Positions 21,188 to 32,369 of a stretch of DNA of 64,000 nucleotides are shown piece after piece (positions within the stretch are counted from its first letter, which is position 1; every line of letters starts with the position of its first letter). Origin of the DNA: Gracilariopsis chorda. Lineage: Eukaryota; Rhodophyta; Florideophyceae; Gracilariales; Gracilariaceae. The position numbers and the translations under genes are program-made. The notes under the pieces were generated by a model, which ran no database searches, was not told where the DNA came from, and was given only the letters and a program-made list of their open reading frames with translations. The DNA is taken from positions 1 through 64,000 of the forward strand of contig NBIV01000203.1 of the NCBI GenBank assembly GCA_003194525.1, given 5' to 3'.

Positions 21188-21670
21188 TTACGTCAGCAGG
21201 TCGAGTTCTGTGTTGTCTGCTTGGCCCCATTTGTGTTCGTCGTGGTATTTGGTTGCCCACTTTTGTGAGAATGGTGGGGATGAGGTTGCAGAGAGTATGG
21301 CAGAGATGGTATTGATGCGCTCATGAGCTTTGAAGGCAAGGTTTGGGTCTAATAACGGGTCTTTTGTGAGGTCTAACGGGTGAAAATCGGTGATCCTGAA
21401 TGTGCGACATATGTGTTGCCAGATCAGTTGCAGTAGTATGAGATTGCGTTTAACTTGTGTATGTACTAGGCGAGTTGCGCTTTTGGTGAACGTCTGGTGC
21501 TGCATTTGAACGTGGGGCATGTAATATGTCTGAGTTTGCTGACCGTGAAAATAGGTGGGGGTATTGGGCGTTGTTGAAGCCAAGTCTTGTATGATAGACG
21601 TTATGTGGTCTTTTAAAGGGTGATATTGCATTTGAAAGTAGCGTGGAGAGGAGAGTCTTTCAAGTACCAT
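21188..21670 (-). CDS. Hypothetical protein, 160 residues
   Basis: An open minus-strand frame starting MVLERLSSPRYFQMQYHPLKD and ending NTELDLLT. It is rich in T, Q, H and L with no signal peptide or membrane segment. I recognise no domain. It begins 570 bp beyond the right end of the piggyBac element. It could be a genuine lineage-specific gene or chance. Confidence 0.25.
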   Translation of the reverse strand: MVLERLSSPRYFQMQYHPLKDHITSIIQDLASTTPNTPTYFHGQQTQTYYMPHVQMQHQTFTKSATRLVHTQVKRNLILLQLIWQHICRTFRITDFHPLDLTKDPLLDPNLAFKAHERINTISAILSATSSPPFSQKWATKYHDEHKWGQADNTELDLLT

Positions 21671-24477
21671 GGTTTGCGTTTAACCTAATGTAATGCTGCT
21701 TTTTAGCATTGACTAGTGTTTTGCTGAATCGCTAAGGTAAAGAGTTCATTTATGGGGTTTGTAGCACTCACGGAATGAAAGTGATGCAATTGTGGTCGTA
21801 GAAATCGTAAATGGTGGTAGAGAGGTACTTCTTGGCGTTGATACAGCTGGAAGAATTTGAGTAAGTGGCCGCATTATGTTTTTGACTGGTGTATGTGTTT
21901 GATGACGAAGTACCGAACGAATTTGCGTGTGTTCGTGCAGTTGAAAAAGACATAGCTGGATTTATTGTCAACGAAGTTCATGAATTAGTTGTTTTACTGG
22001 TTGATAGTGATAGATAGAGAACTGCAGATATCAGCAGTGTAATTTTTAAGGATAAGTGGGAGGTGGTATACTTCTTTTACGTATGGTGAAGTGGCTATGA
22101 TGCGGCGGAGTTGTAGGTAGTGGCAAGTGATTATCTGGGCTTTGTTGGACTATTATTCAACCTGCCCAAATTGGTGCTGGCGTTCGTGGACTGGGATGAG
22201 TTTTAGGCTGCTATGGTGGTGAAAAACAGCGAAAATACTGCCTTGTATGCTGTCTCGAAGCATAAAAGGGGTGTTTCCTGTGTATGTGAGGTGTGATTGG
22301 GGAGCAATATCCTATCACTGAAAATCCTTCCAAGATGTTCGTGACATTGCATTCTTGTGAGCTAGGCTCAGCAATAGAGCCCTCCGTACCACAGCACCAC
22401 ACGGTGTTCGAAGGCTAAACCAAAATGGCTCCTGGAAATAACTGCCGGGGTAATACAAAGAGACAGTGAGCCTGGTGCCTGGTTTGACGTGCGAATTATT
22501 GCGAGCAGTAATCAAGTGCCAGGGAATCCGAAAGCGTAAAACGGCCAAAGAAAAGAGGACCAAATTAGAAAGTACGAACCAAACTGGGCATGTCGAAAAG
22601 CGAAAGACATCCGGCGGCGGTGAGGGCGATGCTTATTTAGTCAGTGCAACAAACATCAGTGACGAGTCAAACAACTAGCCCAAAATAATAAAGATAACCA
22701 AAACGGTTATGAAAGCTGACACTGCGCCATTCCCCAGGACAAAAAATATCAATCTTCTTGTAAGACACTGTGCAAGTGAATATCACGAGGCCAGACGCAG
22801 TGAGATTACGAGCAGAGTTAGCAACTTTCCCTATAAATAGGAACAGTAGCCTGAGTATGGCCAACTTGTTACGGAGATGTTGCCGTATAAGTCCATAATT
22901 TTAGAGAACGGGTAGAAAACGAAGACTAACATGTTTTGTTTCAAACGATGTGCCTAGAATATGATCAACGTTTTACCGAGATATGACCAATACGCTGCTC
23001 ATATTTCTTGTTTTCGATAAGATACACGGTCTCCAAAGTTTTTGACTTAAAAGTGCTGCATCACATATTGGACATATCTCGGCCATTTTTGATGTTTATT
23101 GAGATGTTTTCAAAGCGGTAAATTCAGATCTGAGTTCGTGACGGTGAAATGGCAGTTCCGTCCTCTGTTAAGTGCTCTTGAGTCATTTCAAACTACACTA
23201 GTACTGTAAAGTGCAAAGATTGTGGTCCACACAGCTGTGTGGGTGGCATAGCTGGCTACGGTACAACACGACATTTTTGAATCATGGGAGCAGTAAAAAA
23301 ATGAGTTCTCACACGCCTGCCCGCGTTCATGTGTTCCAAATATCAGAATGTGAGCCTGTAAGCGTATCAAATCATCAGCTAACATTCGCGCTGAATTTCT
23401 CCCAAAATTCCAGGGGTTCACTCATATCTGAGTTTGACAGATGCTATTTCTGTACGTCATTACTTAGGACTCATCTCGCTCAGAGGGCATGGGAACTCTC
23501 ATTGCTCTACATTAATGGTTTTCTGGTAACGTTGCGAGAGGGTACATCATAAAAGGGGTGCATTGTGAGGTACGGTGTGGAATGATGAATGGGTTAGGAG
23601 GCACATTAGAGGATATATGTACAGCTCTCGGAGTTCTGGATCTGGTGTTGGCCCATGTCGTTGTCTGGTTGGAGGTTATCATATGGGTGGACCAGAGAGG
23701 TGATTTGGATGTAATTCTGTGTAAAGTATTTGTATTCTGCATTGTGGGGGCCTGGTTTGTTTTTCTGGGACTTGCGACGCTAGGAAAAGCATTCGTTGCT
23801 GTAGGCAGAGTTTTGGTGACAGGAGCACAAGACTTACTGGCGATGGTGAGGATCGTGGCGGTAGTAGTGATGGCGGCGGTAGTATGTAAGGTTATTATAG
23901 CGGAGAGCTCAACGGTGGCTGGGTTCATGTTTGATGTCTGGTGTAGGTGGAGTAATGCAGGAGAACGGTGTGGAGGGCATCTCTTGGCGGAAGAGGCTCG
24001 TTCGCCTGATTTGAGTTGGGAATTTCTTAATGCTCTCTGGCGGGTTAGAGGAGATGTGTTGACCAATGGTGGTATATAAAGGCAACCCAACTCTCAAGGC
24101 TGGAAAGCCTCAACAAGGAGACGGAGCGGCATCAGAATGAATCCGACTCGAGACCACAGGCTCCAGGTGAGGACGAACGCTCGGGCTTCAGACAAGGGCC
24201 CAAGACCGACTTGGCAATGGTCTTACGCACAGCGCATTATAAAGTGCGCTTCTCTTCTTGGTCATTCTCAACTCTCAGGTGCAGATGGGGATCACTGATG
24301 AGCTCGAAACCGGCACGGGAACGAACTTTATCGACAAGAACGTTCTTCTACTAAGATGGAAATCAAAGCTGCTTACGAAGTGGCACGCCAATATCACGAA
24401 TGCGTTTGGTAACAGTATGGCAGTCTTGGGAGACATCTGCCTTTCGATAGGAATTGGTACTCTGGAGGTGCGGGAAC
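21671..24477. other. No recognised gene; two overlapping frames at 23512-24090
   Basis: The stretch holds an inverted repeat at 22976-23082 and two long frames on opposite strands at 23512-24090 (minus) and 23558-24079 (plus). The minus frame is T/P/S-rich; the plus frame is V/L-rich and would look like membrane segments, the usual mirror of a T/N-rich frame. Neither has a domain I know. The part from 24080 to 24477 resembles neither neighbour. Confidence 0.4.
22976..23082. repeat. Imperfect 19-bp inverted repeat
   Basis: CCGAGATATGACCAATACG at 22976-22994 pairs with the reverse complement of 23064-23082 at 17 of 19 positions. The spacer is about 70 nt. It could be a small foldback element or MITE remnant. 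Confidence 0.5.
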
Positions 24478-24690
24478 TTTTCCAAGTCGAACGAGGAGCT
24501 TGACTTACTCGTCACTCATGGGCCACCAGGCTTGTTCTTCTATAGACGTAGATGAACTTTGGACTTACAGAGAATATCGACGAGGTACTATTCCTTCATG
24601 ACACAATTCAATATGACACGTAATCTGTAAACCTGTAAACAGAGTGTGTAGAATGTAGACACCAACGTAAACAATTCAATATCTATGTCA
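24478..24690 (-). repeat. 3' LTR of Copia 1
   Basis: It starts on the minus strand with TGACATAGATATTGAATTG and ends CTTGGAAAA. It matches 31070-31282 along its full length. The outer end is not the usual CA, so the border may be off by a few bases. Confidence 0.8.
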
Positions 24691-24702
24691 CTTCCACCCA
24701 TT

Positions 24703-24811
24703 CTATACAGTCTCATCAAAATCAAGTCCCATGTTATGGCAATGCTTCTTGTGACTCAGGATGTTGAGTGGCTTTGTGAGCACATCTGAAGCATTGGATG
24801 TCGTCCCAACG
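24703..24811 (-). pseudogene. Copia 1 pol, last part of RNase H
   Basis: The frame ends VGTTSNASDVLTKPL...HCHNMGLDFDETV, which is the standard end of a Copia RNase H. Its upstream continuation lies beyond the pogo insertion at 27065. The two pieces meet at GGAGTA/TACGTTGG when the insertion and one TA are removed. Confidence 0.8.
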
Positions 24812-24813
24812 TA

Positions 24814-24840
24814 AAGGGGGGGACAGCAATAGTTGGACAA
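24814..24840 (+). repeat. Left terminal inverted repeat of the nested pogo element
   Basis: It begins with AA and seven G and continues ACAGCAATAGTTGGAC. It matches the right end (27035-27062) apart from the G-run length and a few bases. Confidence 0.75.
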
Positions 24841-25141
24841 AATCCAAACAAAACCCTGTACCTCCGTCACCTGACAGGCTTCAGAGACGTTCTTGATGTC
24901 CAAAGAAGCGTTACACTCCTCTCATGTCAGACCTGAAATATGAAAGCGAGCGGCGTAGAAACAACTTACGAACGGCCAATCAGCCCCATTCGTTCGTGCG
25001 ACACGAAACGGTGGCATTTGATCGGACAGCCACGGCGCATTCGCCCATCAAAACGTGCTTTTTATGAAATTAAAACGCGTTCAACACGTCACGAAAAGGT
25101 TTGCCGTCTTACGGCAGCTCTACGTCGAGCTATCGCGCGCT

Positions 25142-26752
25142 TCAAGGCCATAGGACGCTGTCTCTCCTGAAGCGCACGATGCTAGTGCGGCACAACATCG
25201 CGCGGACACGACAACGCTCCGCATTGAAACGCTCTGCTGCCTGCAAGTGAACTTGCAATCGTTCATCCGCTGCCCGTGCTCGCTGCAACTGCTTCCATTG
25301 GTCCTCCGCGCGTTTCGCCAAATCCGTAGCACGTTTCGACCGAGCCAAGTCCATCACAGTGTCCGACGTCATCACGCAGCCGTTAGTTGTATCAACGTAG
25401 CCACAGTCCAACAACGTAGCGTCAGAGCCCAGCACCTTGTCCTTGTACTCTGCGCAACGCTTCTTAAAGAGAACTTCCAACTCTTCAACAGACAGAACTT
25501 TATTCACCTCGGCCGTTTTGGGACGGGGAACCCCGAGCAATCGCTCCGGGGCAATAGGCCATAGCCCTGCACGACGAAAACCTGCCTTAATCACATCTCT
25601 ATTAAACGCACTGTAGTACGCCTCACGTAGCATATACATAAAAGAAAACAAGTCAATAGTAGTTTCGCTTCCATTCATAGTAATTTCCGCACTCACTCGA
25701 TTCAAGTGCGAGTTGAAGGCGGAAAAGGTCACAGCGTCCAAAGGGTGCGTCTTTCCTGACGTATGGGCGGGCAGTGTGTAAGCAATGATACTGTTCTCGT
25801 GAAATAGTTCCAACACTTCTAAAGATATGTGTGCCCTGTACGCATCATAAACCAAAAGAACCTTCCGGCCGTTAGCAGTCAAATCCTTGACATACGCTAC
25901 GAATTTGTGTGCCCATGAACGAAAGTTGACACTGTCAACTCCCCCATTTTCAGCTCTAGTAGCAATCGCAGTGCCTCGCGGTAAATTGACACACGTTGTT
26001 TCGTGAACTACCACTCCGTCACGAAGAACAGTGCGGTACGGCAAACGATTACCCTTCAACACAACCAGTAGTGGGCCTGTATCTCCCGCCGCGCTTACCA
26101 CAGGAATCATGGTTATCCGGTGTTTGTATCCAAATTCGTTAATCACCATGTCTCACGACCCCTTCTTGGAGAACAGGCGGCGGAGAGAAGTCACCCCAGT
26201 GACTTCTTTGTCAGGGGTCACTCCAATCTCATCCAGATTAAATATTCGAGTCTCATCGATACCGTATTGCCGCACTAATTTGGTTACCGTTGCGAAATGA
26301 TGGGTCAACGTCTGGGCATTAACGGCTTTAAACCGCTTGTTTTCCTGTGATAATGATGGTCGGGAAAAACTTATTTTGTCAGCATGGCGCTGACGAAATC
26401 TGCGAAGGAAGTAGTCGCTGATATGTTTGTGATTGAATGGTAAAGACTGCAGTCGTTCTAGAGGTAGCGTTGCGCAGTATGTTTCAATTGCTTCACGCAA
26501 GTGGTGTGTTGTCAGAGGTGTCCCACGAGCCGCAAAGCGCAAAAGGAAAGACACTATGCATTGTTCGTCCTTGTCTGTTAACCCACGGCGTCTACCTGGT
26601 TTTCTGTTTTGATAATGGTGTTTCCTGTAGTGAAAAGTGGCTCGAGGAATGCCATACTGCTTCTCCACAGCACGGTGCGCCTTGCCGGTCGCCAAAGCGG
26701 CCAGTGCTTCTTCCAGGACATCCTCAGTGCACTGATTGGTTTGGGTGGTCAT
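25142..26752 (-). pseudogene. pogo/Tigger-like transposase with one nonsense codon
   Basis: The N-terminal frame (26752-26153) has a Psq-type helix-turn-helix (KAHRAVEKQYGIPRATFHYR), a CENP-B-like segment (TTHHLREAIETYCATL) and the first catalytic aspartate in FNLDEIGV. The same reading frame continues at 26149 after a single TGA at 26150-26152. It has the second aspartate in LLVYDAYRAH and the pogo-typical AHTSGKTHPLDAVTF with the third. A basic, coiled C-terminal tail ends at 25142. With one codon changed the frame would run about 536 residues, so this copy is much younger than the Copia around it. A CGA to TGA transition would explain the stop. Confidence 0.85.
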
Positions 26753-27034
26753 TGTCTCGTAAGGAGTTGGAAGGGGAGTGTCTTTCGCTTGGTGGGGCCT
26801 ACATCACCAAAGCAGTGATTTGCATCCAGTTGCACAACTTCTCATTTGAATTTGCCAGAAAGTCCGCCATTACTGTTTCAAATAGTGCTGAGTCCAAAAC
26901 TGAGATTTTTTTTTAATTTGTCCACAGGTTTTCAAGAAATGTTGGCAAATTGGGCTCAAAACTAAAATCTCATTACCAAATACGGCGAAATCGTTAATTT
27001 TTGATATAATTTCAGAGTTCAAGTATTAGTGTCC

Positions 27035-27062
27035 CGTTCAAATATTGGTCGCCCCCCCCCTT
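27035..27062 (-). repeat. Right terminal inverted repeat of the nested pogo element
   Basis: On the minus strand it reads AA, nine G, then CGACCAATATTTGAAC. The TA at 27063-27064 is the target duplication. Confidence 0.75.
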
Positions 27063-27064
27063 TA

Positions 27065-28553
27065 CTCCAAAACAACATCACCTCGTTCTACATGATCCCT
27101 GAGAAAATTAAAACGTACATCAATACGCTTCGTGCGCTCGCTGCATACTGTGTTACTGCTCAGACGATTTGCGCCCTGATTGTCACAACCAATCAACATG
27201 TCTCTCCCCTTCCATAAGCCAAGTATTTTCATCATAGATCCTAACCAAAGAGCTTCTCGAACCGCGTAAGAAAGTGAACAACTGAGCTTCAACTGTAGAC
27301 TGCGCTAAAAAAGGTTGCTTTTTAGATCTCCAGCTCACAGCTGCACCTGAATTAATAAACAGAAAACCGCCTGTAGACTTGCGATCAACTGTATCGCCTG
27401 CAAAATGTGAATCAGAGAACCCCAACATCTTGCTTCTCTGCTTTGAGAACACCAATCCAAGATTCTGCGTTCCTTTCAAATACCTCAAGACTCGCTTCGC
27501 TGCCTTCCAATGCTCTTGACTGAACCTATCCATAAAACGGCTCAAGTACCTTACGGCAAAAGAGATGTCTGGTCTGCAGTTATTTGATAGGTATATCAGT
27601 GCACCGACAAGTTCTTTGAATGGGATGCAGTTCTGATCCTCAGATGGGCTAGAACTCAGAGAACAGTGAAGCATTATGGGGGTTCTAATGGGTGCACAAA
27701 ATTCCATGTCGAACTGGTGTAACAGACGACCGATTATGCCTGCGTTATGAACGTTCAGTGTACCACTCTCGCTTCTAACCACTGTCATGCCAAAGAGTTA
27801 GGCATCATCGGTCTCTATTCGAAGATGTACATGATTCTAAAAGAAAGAAACCACACTCTGTAGCTCTTCTGTGCTGCGACAGGCAACCAGCACATCATCA
27901 ACCTAAACTATTAATATCAACAAGTAGGAGCCGTTGCGCATGAAGTAAAATGCTGGATCTTCGTGAGAGCATTCAAAGTCAAATTGAAGCAAGATAGGAT
28001 AAATAAGGTTACAAACAGCCCTTGATGCCTGCTACAAACCATAAATAGCACGTTTGAGTCTGTACACATTCCCTTTTCGCTCTTGCACTTCGAAACCGGG
28101 GAACTGATGCATAAATACCTGTTCTTCAAGTTGTCCGTACAGAAATGCGGCTTCGATATCCAAGCGAATGAATTCCATTTGTTGATCACCAATGATGGAT
28201 AAGACCAGTCCTAAAGTAGCTTACTTGACAACCGGGGAAAAGATTTCGTCATAGTCAATCCCGAGTCGCTGCATAAAACCCTTTGCCACAATTCGGGCTC
28301 TATGCCCCGTGACAACTCCACTCCAGTTACGCTTACGATCAAACACCCACCAGCACTCAATTGGAATAACATTTGGAGGGCACGTATCGAGTTCAACCAC
28401 ATCCGTACCTATCAGACTGTTCACTTCATTCTTCACTGCTGCACACCATTCCTTGCGCTCAGAGGAGTTCATAGCCTGTTCAAAGGTTTGTGGCAAGTTA
28501 TCTTCTGTGACCCTTAACATGCAGTTCGCCATAACGTCTCTGGCGAATACCAC
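27065..28553 (-). pseudogene. Copia 1 pol, reverse transcriptase and RNase H
   Basis: The RT begins at 28553 with WVFDRKRNWSG, HRARIVAKGFMQRLGIDY and EIFSPVVK, then a stop. The middle part (28192-27880) reads through several stops, with a VDDVLVAC motif near 27900 that corresponds to the YVDD active site. The last part from 27788 has VGALIYLSNNCRPDISFAV, YLKGTQNLGL and the RNase H motif DRKSTGGF. It is cut at 27065 by the pogo insertion. At least four stops or shifts separate the blocks. Confidence 0.85.
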
Positions 28554-29689
28554 TGGGGAGCGGAACGCTGGCGAGCTGACCGTCTCGGAGGTTGGTCATG
28601 GGTAGCGTCAGGTGGTGGCAACGGGTCTTCATTTGCTTCAGCAACATCGCCACCTAAATATGAATATCCTGCGGCAACAGGGACTTCTATGTCGAGCTCT
28701 TCAATTCCAGATTCTAGATCATCGAAGAGGGTTTCAAAGTTGAAAATTTCCGCAGCTTCTTCCTGTCCATTTGTAGTCTTCCAACCAAAGCACCGTTCAT
28801 CAAACTTCACATCAAGAGATATTCCAAAGCTTCTTGACTCTGGATAGAAGATTTTGTAAGAATTACCTCTCTCAAAGGCGACTAACACTCCTCTTCTCGC
28901 AGTTGGTGAGAACTTTCCACTTCTTCGCGTCTTAGGAATGAGGGCGTATGCAGTAAATCCAAATATCCTTACATGGGACATATTTGGCTTTCTTTTCCAC
29001 ATAGCTTCAAGAGGAGTCTTTTCAGTCGTAACAACGCTGGAATACATTCGGTTCCTCAAGAAATTAGTAGTGCTGACAGCCTCTGCCCACAATTGTTCAC
29101 AATGAGGTTCCAATAAGTTGGGAAGCATTGATCTGGCGGAGGTGGTCAAATTCCTGTTCAACCCTTCCGCCTTACCGTTCGATTCAGGGCTGTATGGCGG
29201 AGCAGGTTCAGAGAGTGTTCCTCTATGCTTAAGCCAGTTCTGCATATCTTGAGATATGTATTCCTTAGCGTTGTCCATACGAACTGCTCTGACAGGCTTC
29301 TGGCTTGTGGCTTCAAACTCGACAATCATTTCTTTAACAGCGTGCGGAACTTCTGACCAACGACTCAAGAATCGAACAAGAGAGTATGCCGTAACCTCAT
29401 CGTACAATGTAAAGTAATACTTTGCCCCACCGAAGGATGTGCATTTCACTGTAACTCAGACGTCTGTGTATACGAGATCGCCAGGTGCATGGCATCGGTA
29501 ACGAGTCACTCTTGGTCTTACATCACGAATTGGCTTCAAAAATTGACATGATTCACAGGAATACCAGTCAGAGACACTCGTGAGGCCAGTTTCATTAACC
29601 AAGGGAACAGCTGCTCTCAAATGGGATGCAAAAAATATGACCAAGACGACAGTTCTATAGTATCGACTTCTCATTCTTGGATGCCGCAA
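28514..29689 (-). pseudogene. Copia 1 integrase
   Basis: The zinc-binding part is in 29689-29456 (MRHPRMRS, then CESCQFLK). It ends at a stop just after VYTDV, which holds the first catalytic aspartate. The core continues from 29449 with RMDNAKEY (second aspartate) and SPESNGKAEGLNRNL (third residue, glutamate). A GKFSPTARRGVLVAF segment typical of Copia follows. All three catalytic residues are still present although the frame is broken. Confidence 0.85.
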
Positions 29690-29816
29690 CCAGCGCTTTT
29701 GTTGTATTTTGTTCAGGATTAGGATGCAGAATCAGTTCATAAAGTCCACGCTTACTCCTTCCGATAGGCACAAGAACAATGTCCTTAGTCTACGGATCGC
29801 ACACCTTACAAGTTCT

Positions 29817-30185
29817 CTACCCTCCTTCCTCCAACTCAAACAGAACACTGCACCCTCTCCTCTGAAGGGCGCTGACTGACAGTAGGTTACATCCGAGCTT
29901 TGGCACTAGCTGTACCTTCGTGAGATTCAGACACATCTCCTTTCTGGACACAATTGCAATGCACGGCACAATTCCTTTCCCAGTGACGTCAAATTTCGTT
30001 CCATCACCGACCTCAACATGCATTTTCAAAGACTGAACAATACCAAAGGCAAATGCAAATGACTCATTACACATGTGCTCAGTAGCACCTGAGTCCACAA
30101 ACCACTTTCTTGACGATCCTGGAATACCAGCAACAAGAGCTCGAGCTACATATAAGTCAATTACAGAATCACTCGCCTTCTTCAC
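29817..30185 (-). pseudogene. Copia 1 protease
   Basis: The frame contains KWFVDSGATEHMCN, the aspartic protease signature of Copia elements, followed by LVPKLGCNLLSVSALQRRG. A stop at 29817 separates it from the integrase. The frame is otherwise open. Confidence 0.85.
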
Positions 30186-30956
30186 ACGTCCAGGAACACT
30201 TGTGTGATTCTTGGAAAGATACTTTGCGGTCGCTGGATCGTCATATCAGTCAGCCACTCTATGGTTTGGTCGACCACAGTAATGGCACTTAAACTTCTTC
30301 TTTCTTGAGGCATTCACTTTGGCATCCAGCGCTTTTGCACTGTCTGTACCGGCCACGTCCTTCTGAAGAGACGTTTCCTTCGAAATTAAAAGAGTGAGTG
30401 AATCTGGTAGAGTCCTTCCCATGCCGCGGATTACTTCAGAAGTGACCTGAAACTCCTCCCGAAGACCTCGAATGAACGCCTTCAGTTTTCCTGCATCGTC
30501 CAGCGAATAGGCAATGCAAACTAGTGCGGATTTTAGCTCCGCCAAACGAGCACGGTACTGCAGTACCGACTCATCAGAACTCATCTTCATGCTCTGATAC
30601 CTGTCAAGTAGAGCGTCACGACCAGCCTGACTGACACTTTGGTGCTCGTCTTTGAGAGCCTTCCAAACCTGAGAGGGCTCGGTTATCTCCAGGACCGGTG
30701 CAACACAAGAATCATGCACCAAGAGGAAAATTGTAGATAACGTAGTGTCTCTGCGACGAGCATACTTGTCGTAGCCGTTATCTTGCAGTTCCGGCTCAGA
30801 CTCGGTGCCGTTCACGATAGCCCACAAGCCCTTGCTTTTCAAAACGAATTCCAGCTTCTTTGAACACATGAAATAATTCGACGACGTTAAGAGAGGCAAG
30901 AGCACTTTTTGAAGATTAATCCCAGCAGACGACTCGGGATCACCAAAGACACTCAT
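30186..30956 (-). pseudogene. Copia 1 gag with stop in zinc knuckle
   Basis: The frame starts MSVFGDPESSAGINLQKVLL and contains a UBN2-type gag domain (SQVWKALKDEHQ, YRARLAELKSAL). It ends in the zinc knuckle CHYCGRPNHRVAD. A TGA at 30243-30245 stands exactly where the last cysteine of the CCHC knuckle is expected, and the frame continues beyond it toward the protease. Gag would form the particle and bind element RNA. Confidence 0.85.
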
Positions 30957-31069
30957 GAAAATAAAAAACTTGATTCACATTAATAAAAACAAATGAAGTA
31001 GAGATTTTGACAGAAATAGTTTCAACAAAAGAAGCTCAAGGTAGTTGTCGTGAACCTGGGCCCATAAAA

Positions 31070-31282
31070 TTTTCCAAGTCCATTGATGAGCTTGACTTAC
31101 TCTTTACTAATGGGGGCCCAGACTTGTTCTTATATAGACGTCGATGAACTTTGGACTTACAGAGAATATATACGAGATACTATTACTTCATGAGACAATT
31201 CAATATGACACGTCATCTGTAAGCCTGTAAACAGAATGTGTAGAATGTAGACACCAACGTAAACAATTCAATACCTATGTCA
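31070..31282 (-). repeat. 5' LTR of Copia 1
   Basis: Full-length partner of the LTR at 24478-24690. It drives minus-strand transcription and contains a TATA-like box. Confidence 0.8.
31129..31137 (-). promoter_or_regulatory. TATA-like box in Copia 1 5' LTR
   Basis: CTATATAAG on the minus strand, about 60 nt before the inner LTR end. In the 3' LTR the same place reads CTATAGAAG, so the box survives only in the 5' copy. Confidence 0.5.
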
Positions 31283-32369
31283 GGAATCTTTCGTGGTTTC
31301 CGCAAATCTGGCCAAAAATGTGATTATTGGCAACAGAATTCATGGAAAATGACGTTTTGGCCATATACCCACTGCGGAAACAAGTCATATTCCTTCATTT
31401 CCGATCAGTTGCTTTAATTTCAGCGACTATACGGGTTCAAAACATTAAATTTCACGAGTCCTCGTTAACATCGGAAAACTCGACATCCAAAAAATTCGGG
31501 TAGCCCAAGCGGTTGTTATACCGCCCAGAACCGAAGGAGAACTTCAGGTCACCGCAGACGTTGGAGGAATTCCAGTCCCCCAACGTAATCTAAAAATGTC
31601 AAGAAAGGTATTATGCTAATGGCCAGTGTCCTTGTAGATCTTATATGGAAGCATTTATTTCGAGTGCTGGTTTCTAAATTTGCACATGCACCTATTCATT
31701 CGGCTAAGAATACCATATTCGCATTCGCTATATCCGCCCTGGTTGCCTCGTGTTCCCCATCCCCATTCTTCGACAACCATAAAACTACGGGGAACAGCTA
31801 GCTCCTGTGGAACAAAGCAGGAACAAAAGCTCGCAAGGTGTTGCTTGGGTACGCTACGTAAGTGCACGCCGACTATGCTACGGTGTGAAACAAAGAACTG
31901 AACAGGCACAAAGACCTCAGAGGTCCTATTGAGGCCACTTTCTCTCTCCAGAGTTCTTCCTCTGGAGGTTGACTTTCATTCTCTCCTGCACCTTCTCTTT
32001 GTTTGGAAGCGGATAATATATTCCTTGCATGTGTGTTGCGCTATCTTACACGCAAATGAGAAAGCTCTAGTTCGGGTCCTGTGTTTCTATTGGGAACGCC
32101 TGTTTCCTATTTGTGCAGTTGCGATATCCATCAAGAGCCCCCTATAATCCAACGGTAAGTTTGATTATCGTAGATTAGCGTTGTGATCAATCCATCGCTT
32201 GTGCTGAGTTCCTGACACTCGTAGATCTTCGACATAAACTTTTACCAGTATAGGAACTTCGTAATCAAGAGAATTGTACGCCACCTGACCTGCTCACTCG
32301 TCGCTGGAGCCTTTCTAACTCACTAGCAGCTGTATCAGGTTTGCACTTCTCCGAATATCCTTGAATTAT
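31283..32369. other. No recognised gene
   Basis: No frame of this stretch resembles a known family. The frames at 31613-31909 overlap on both strands and are short. I see no clear repeat structure. Confidence 0.5.

Larger units (their letters stand above)
24814..27062 (-). mobile_element. pogo/Tigger-type transposon nested in Copia 1
   Basis: The insertion is flanked by TA on both sides (24812-24813 and 27063-27064). It has inverted ends that begin AAGGGGGGG and continue with CAATAGTTGGAC on the left and CCAATATTTGAAC on the right. Removing it restores the Copia RNase H reading. TA target duplication and a DDE_1-type transposase are the marks of the Tc1/mariner superfamily, pogo/Tigger branch. 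Confidence 0.9.
24478..31282 (-). mobile_element. Copia retrotransposon 1 with both LTRs, interrupted by a pogo element
   Basis: Two direct repeats of 213 bp flank a minus-strand gag, protease, integrase, RT and RNase H series, the Ty1/Copia order. By hand count the LTRs differ at about 22 positions, roughly 90% identity, so insertion is old. The flanks GGAAC (24473-24477) and GGAAT (31283-31287) look like a 5-bp target duplication with one change. The polypurine-like GGGTGGAAG precedes the 3' LTR on the minus strand. The element is broken by stops and by a 2.25-kb transposon. Confidence 0.9.

Noticed and set aside
23558-24079. V/L-rich plus frame resembling a membrane protein
   Set aside because: A T/N/S-rich frame on the other strand yields such a mirror, and neither strand has other support.
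24940-25170. Basic 76-residue plus frame
   Set aside because: It lies opposite the C-terminal tail and flank of the pogo transposase and has no motif.
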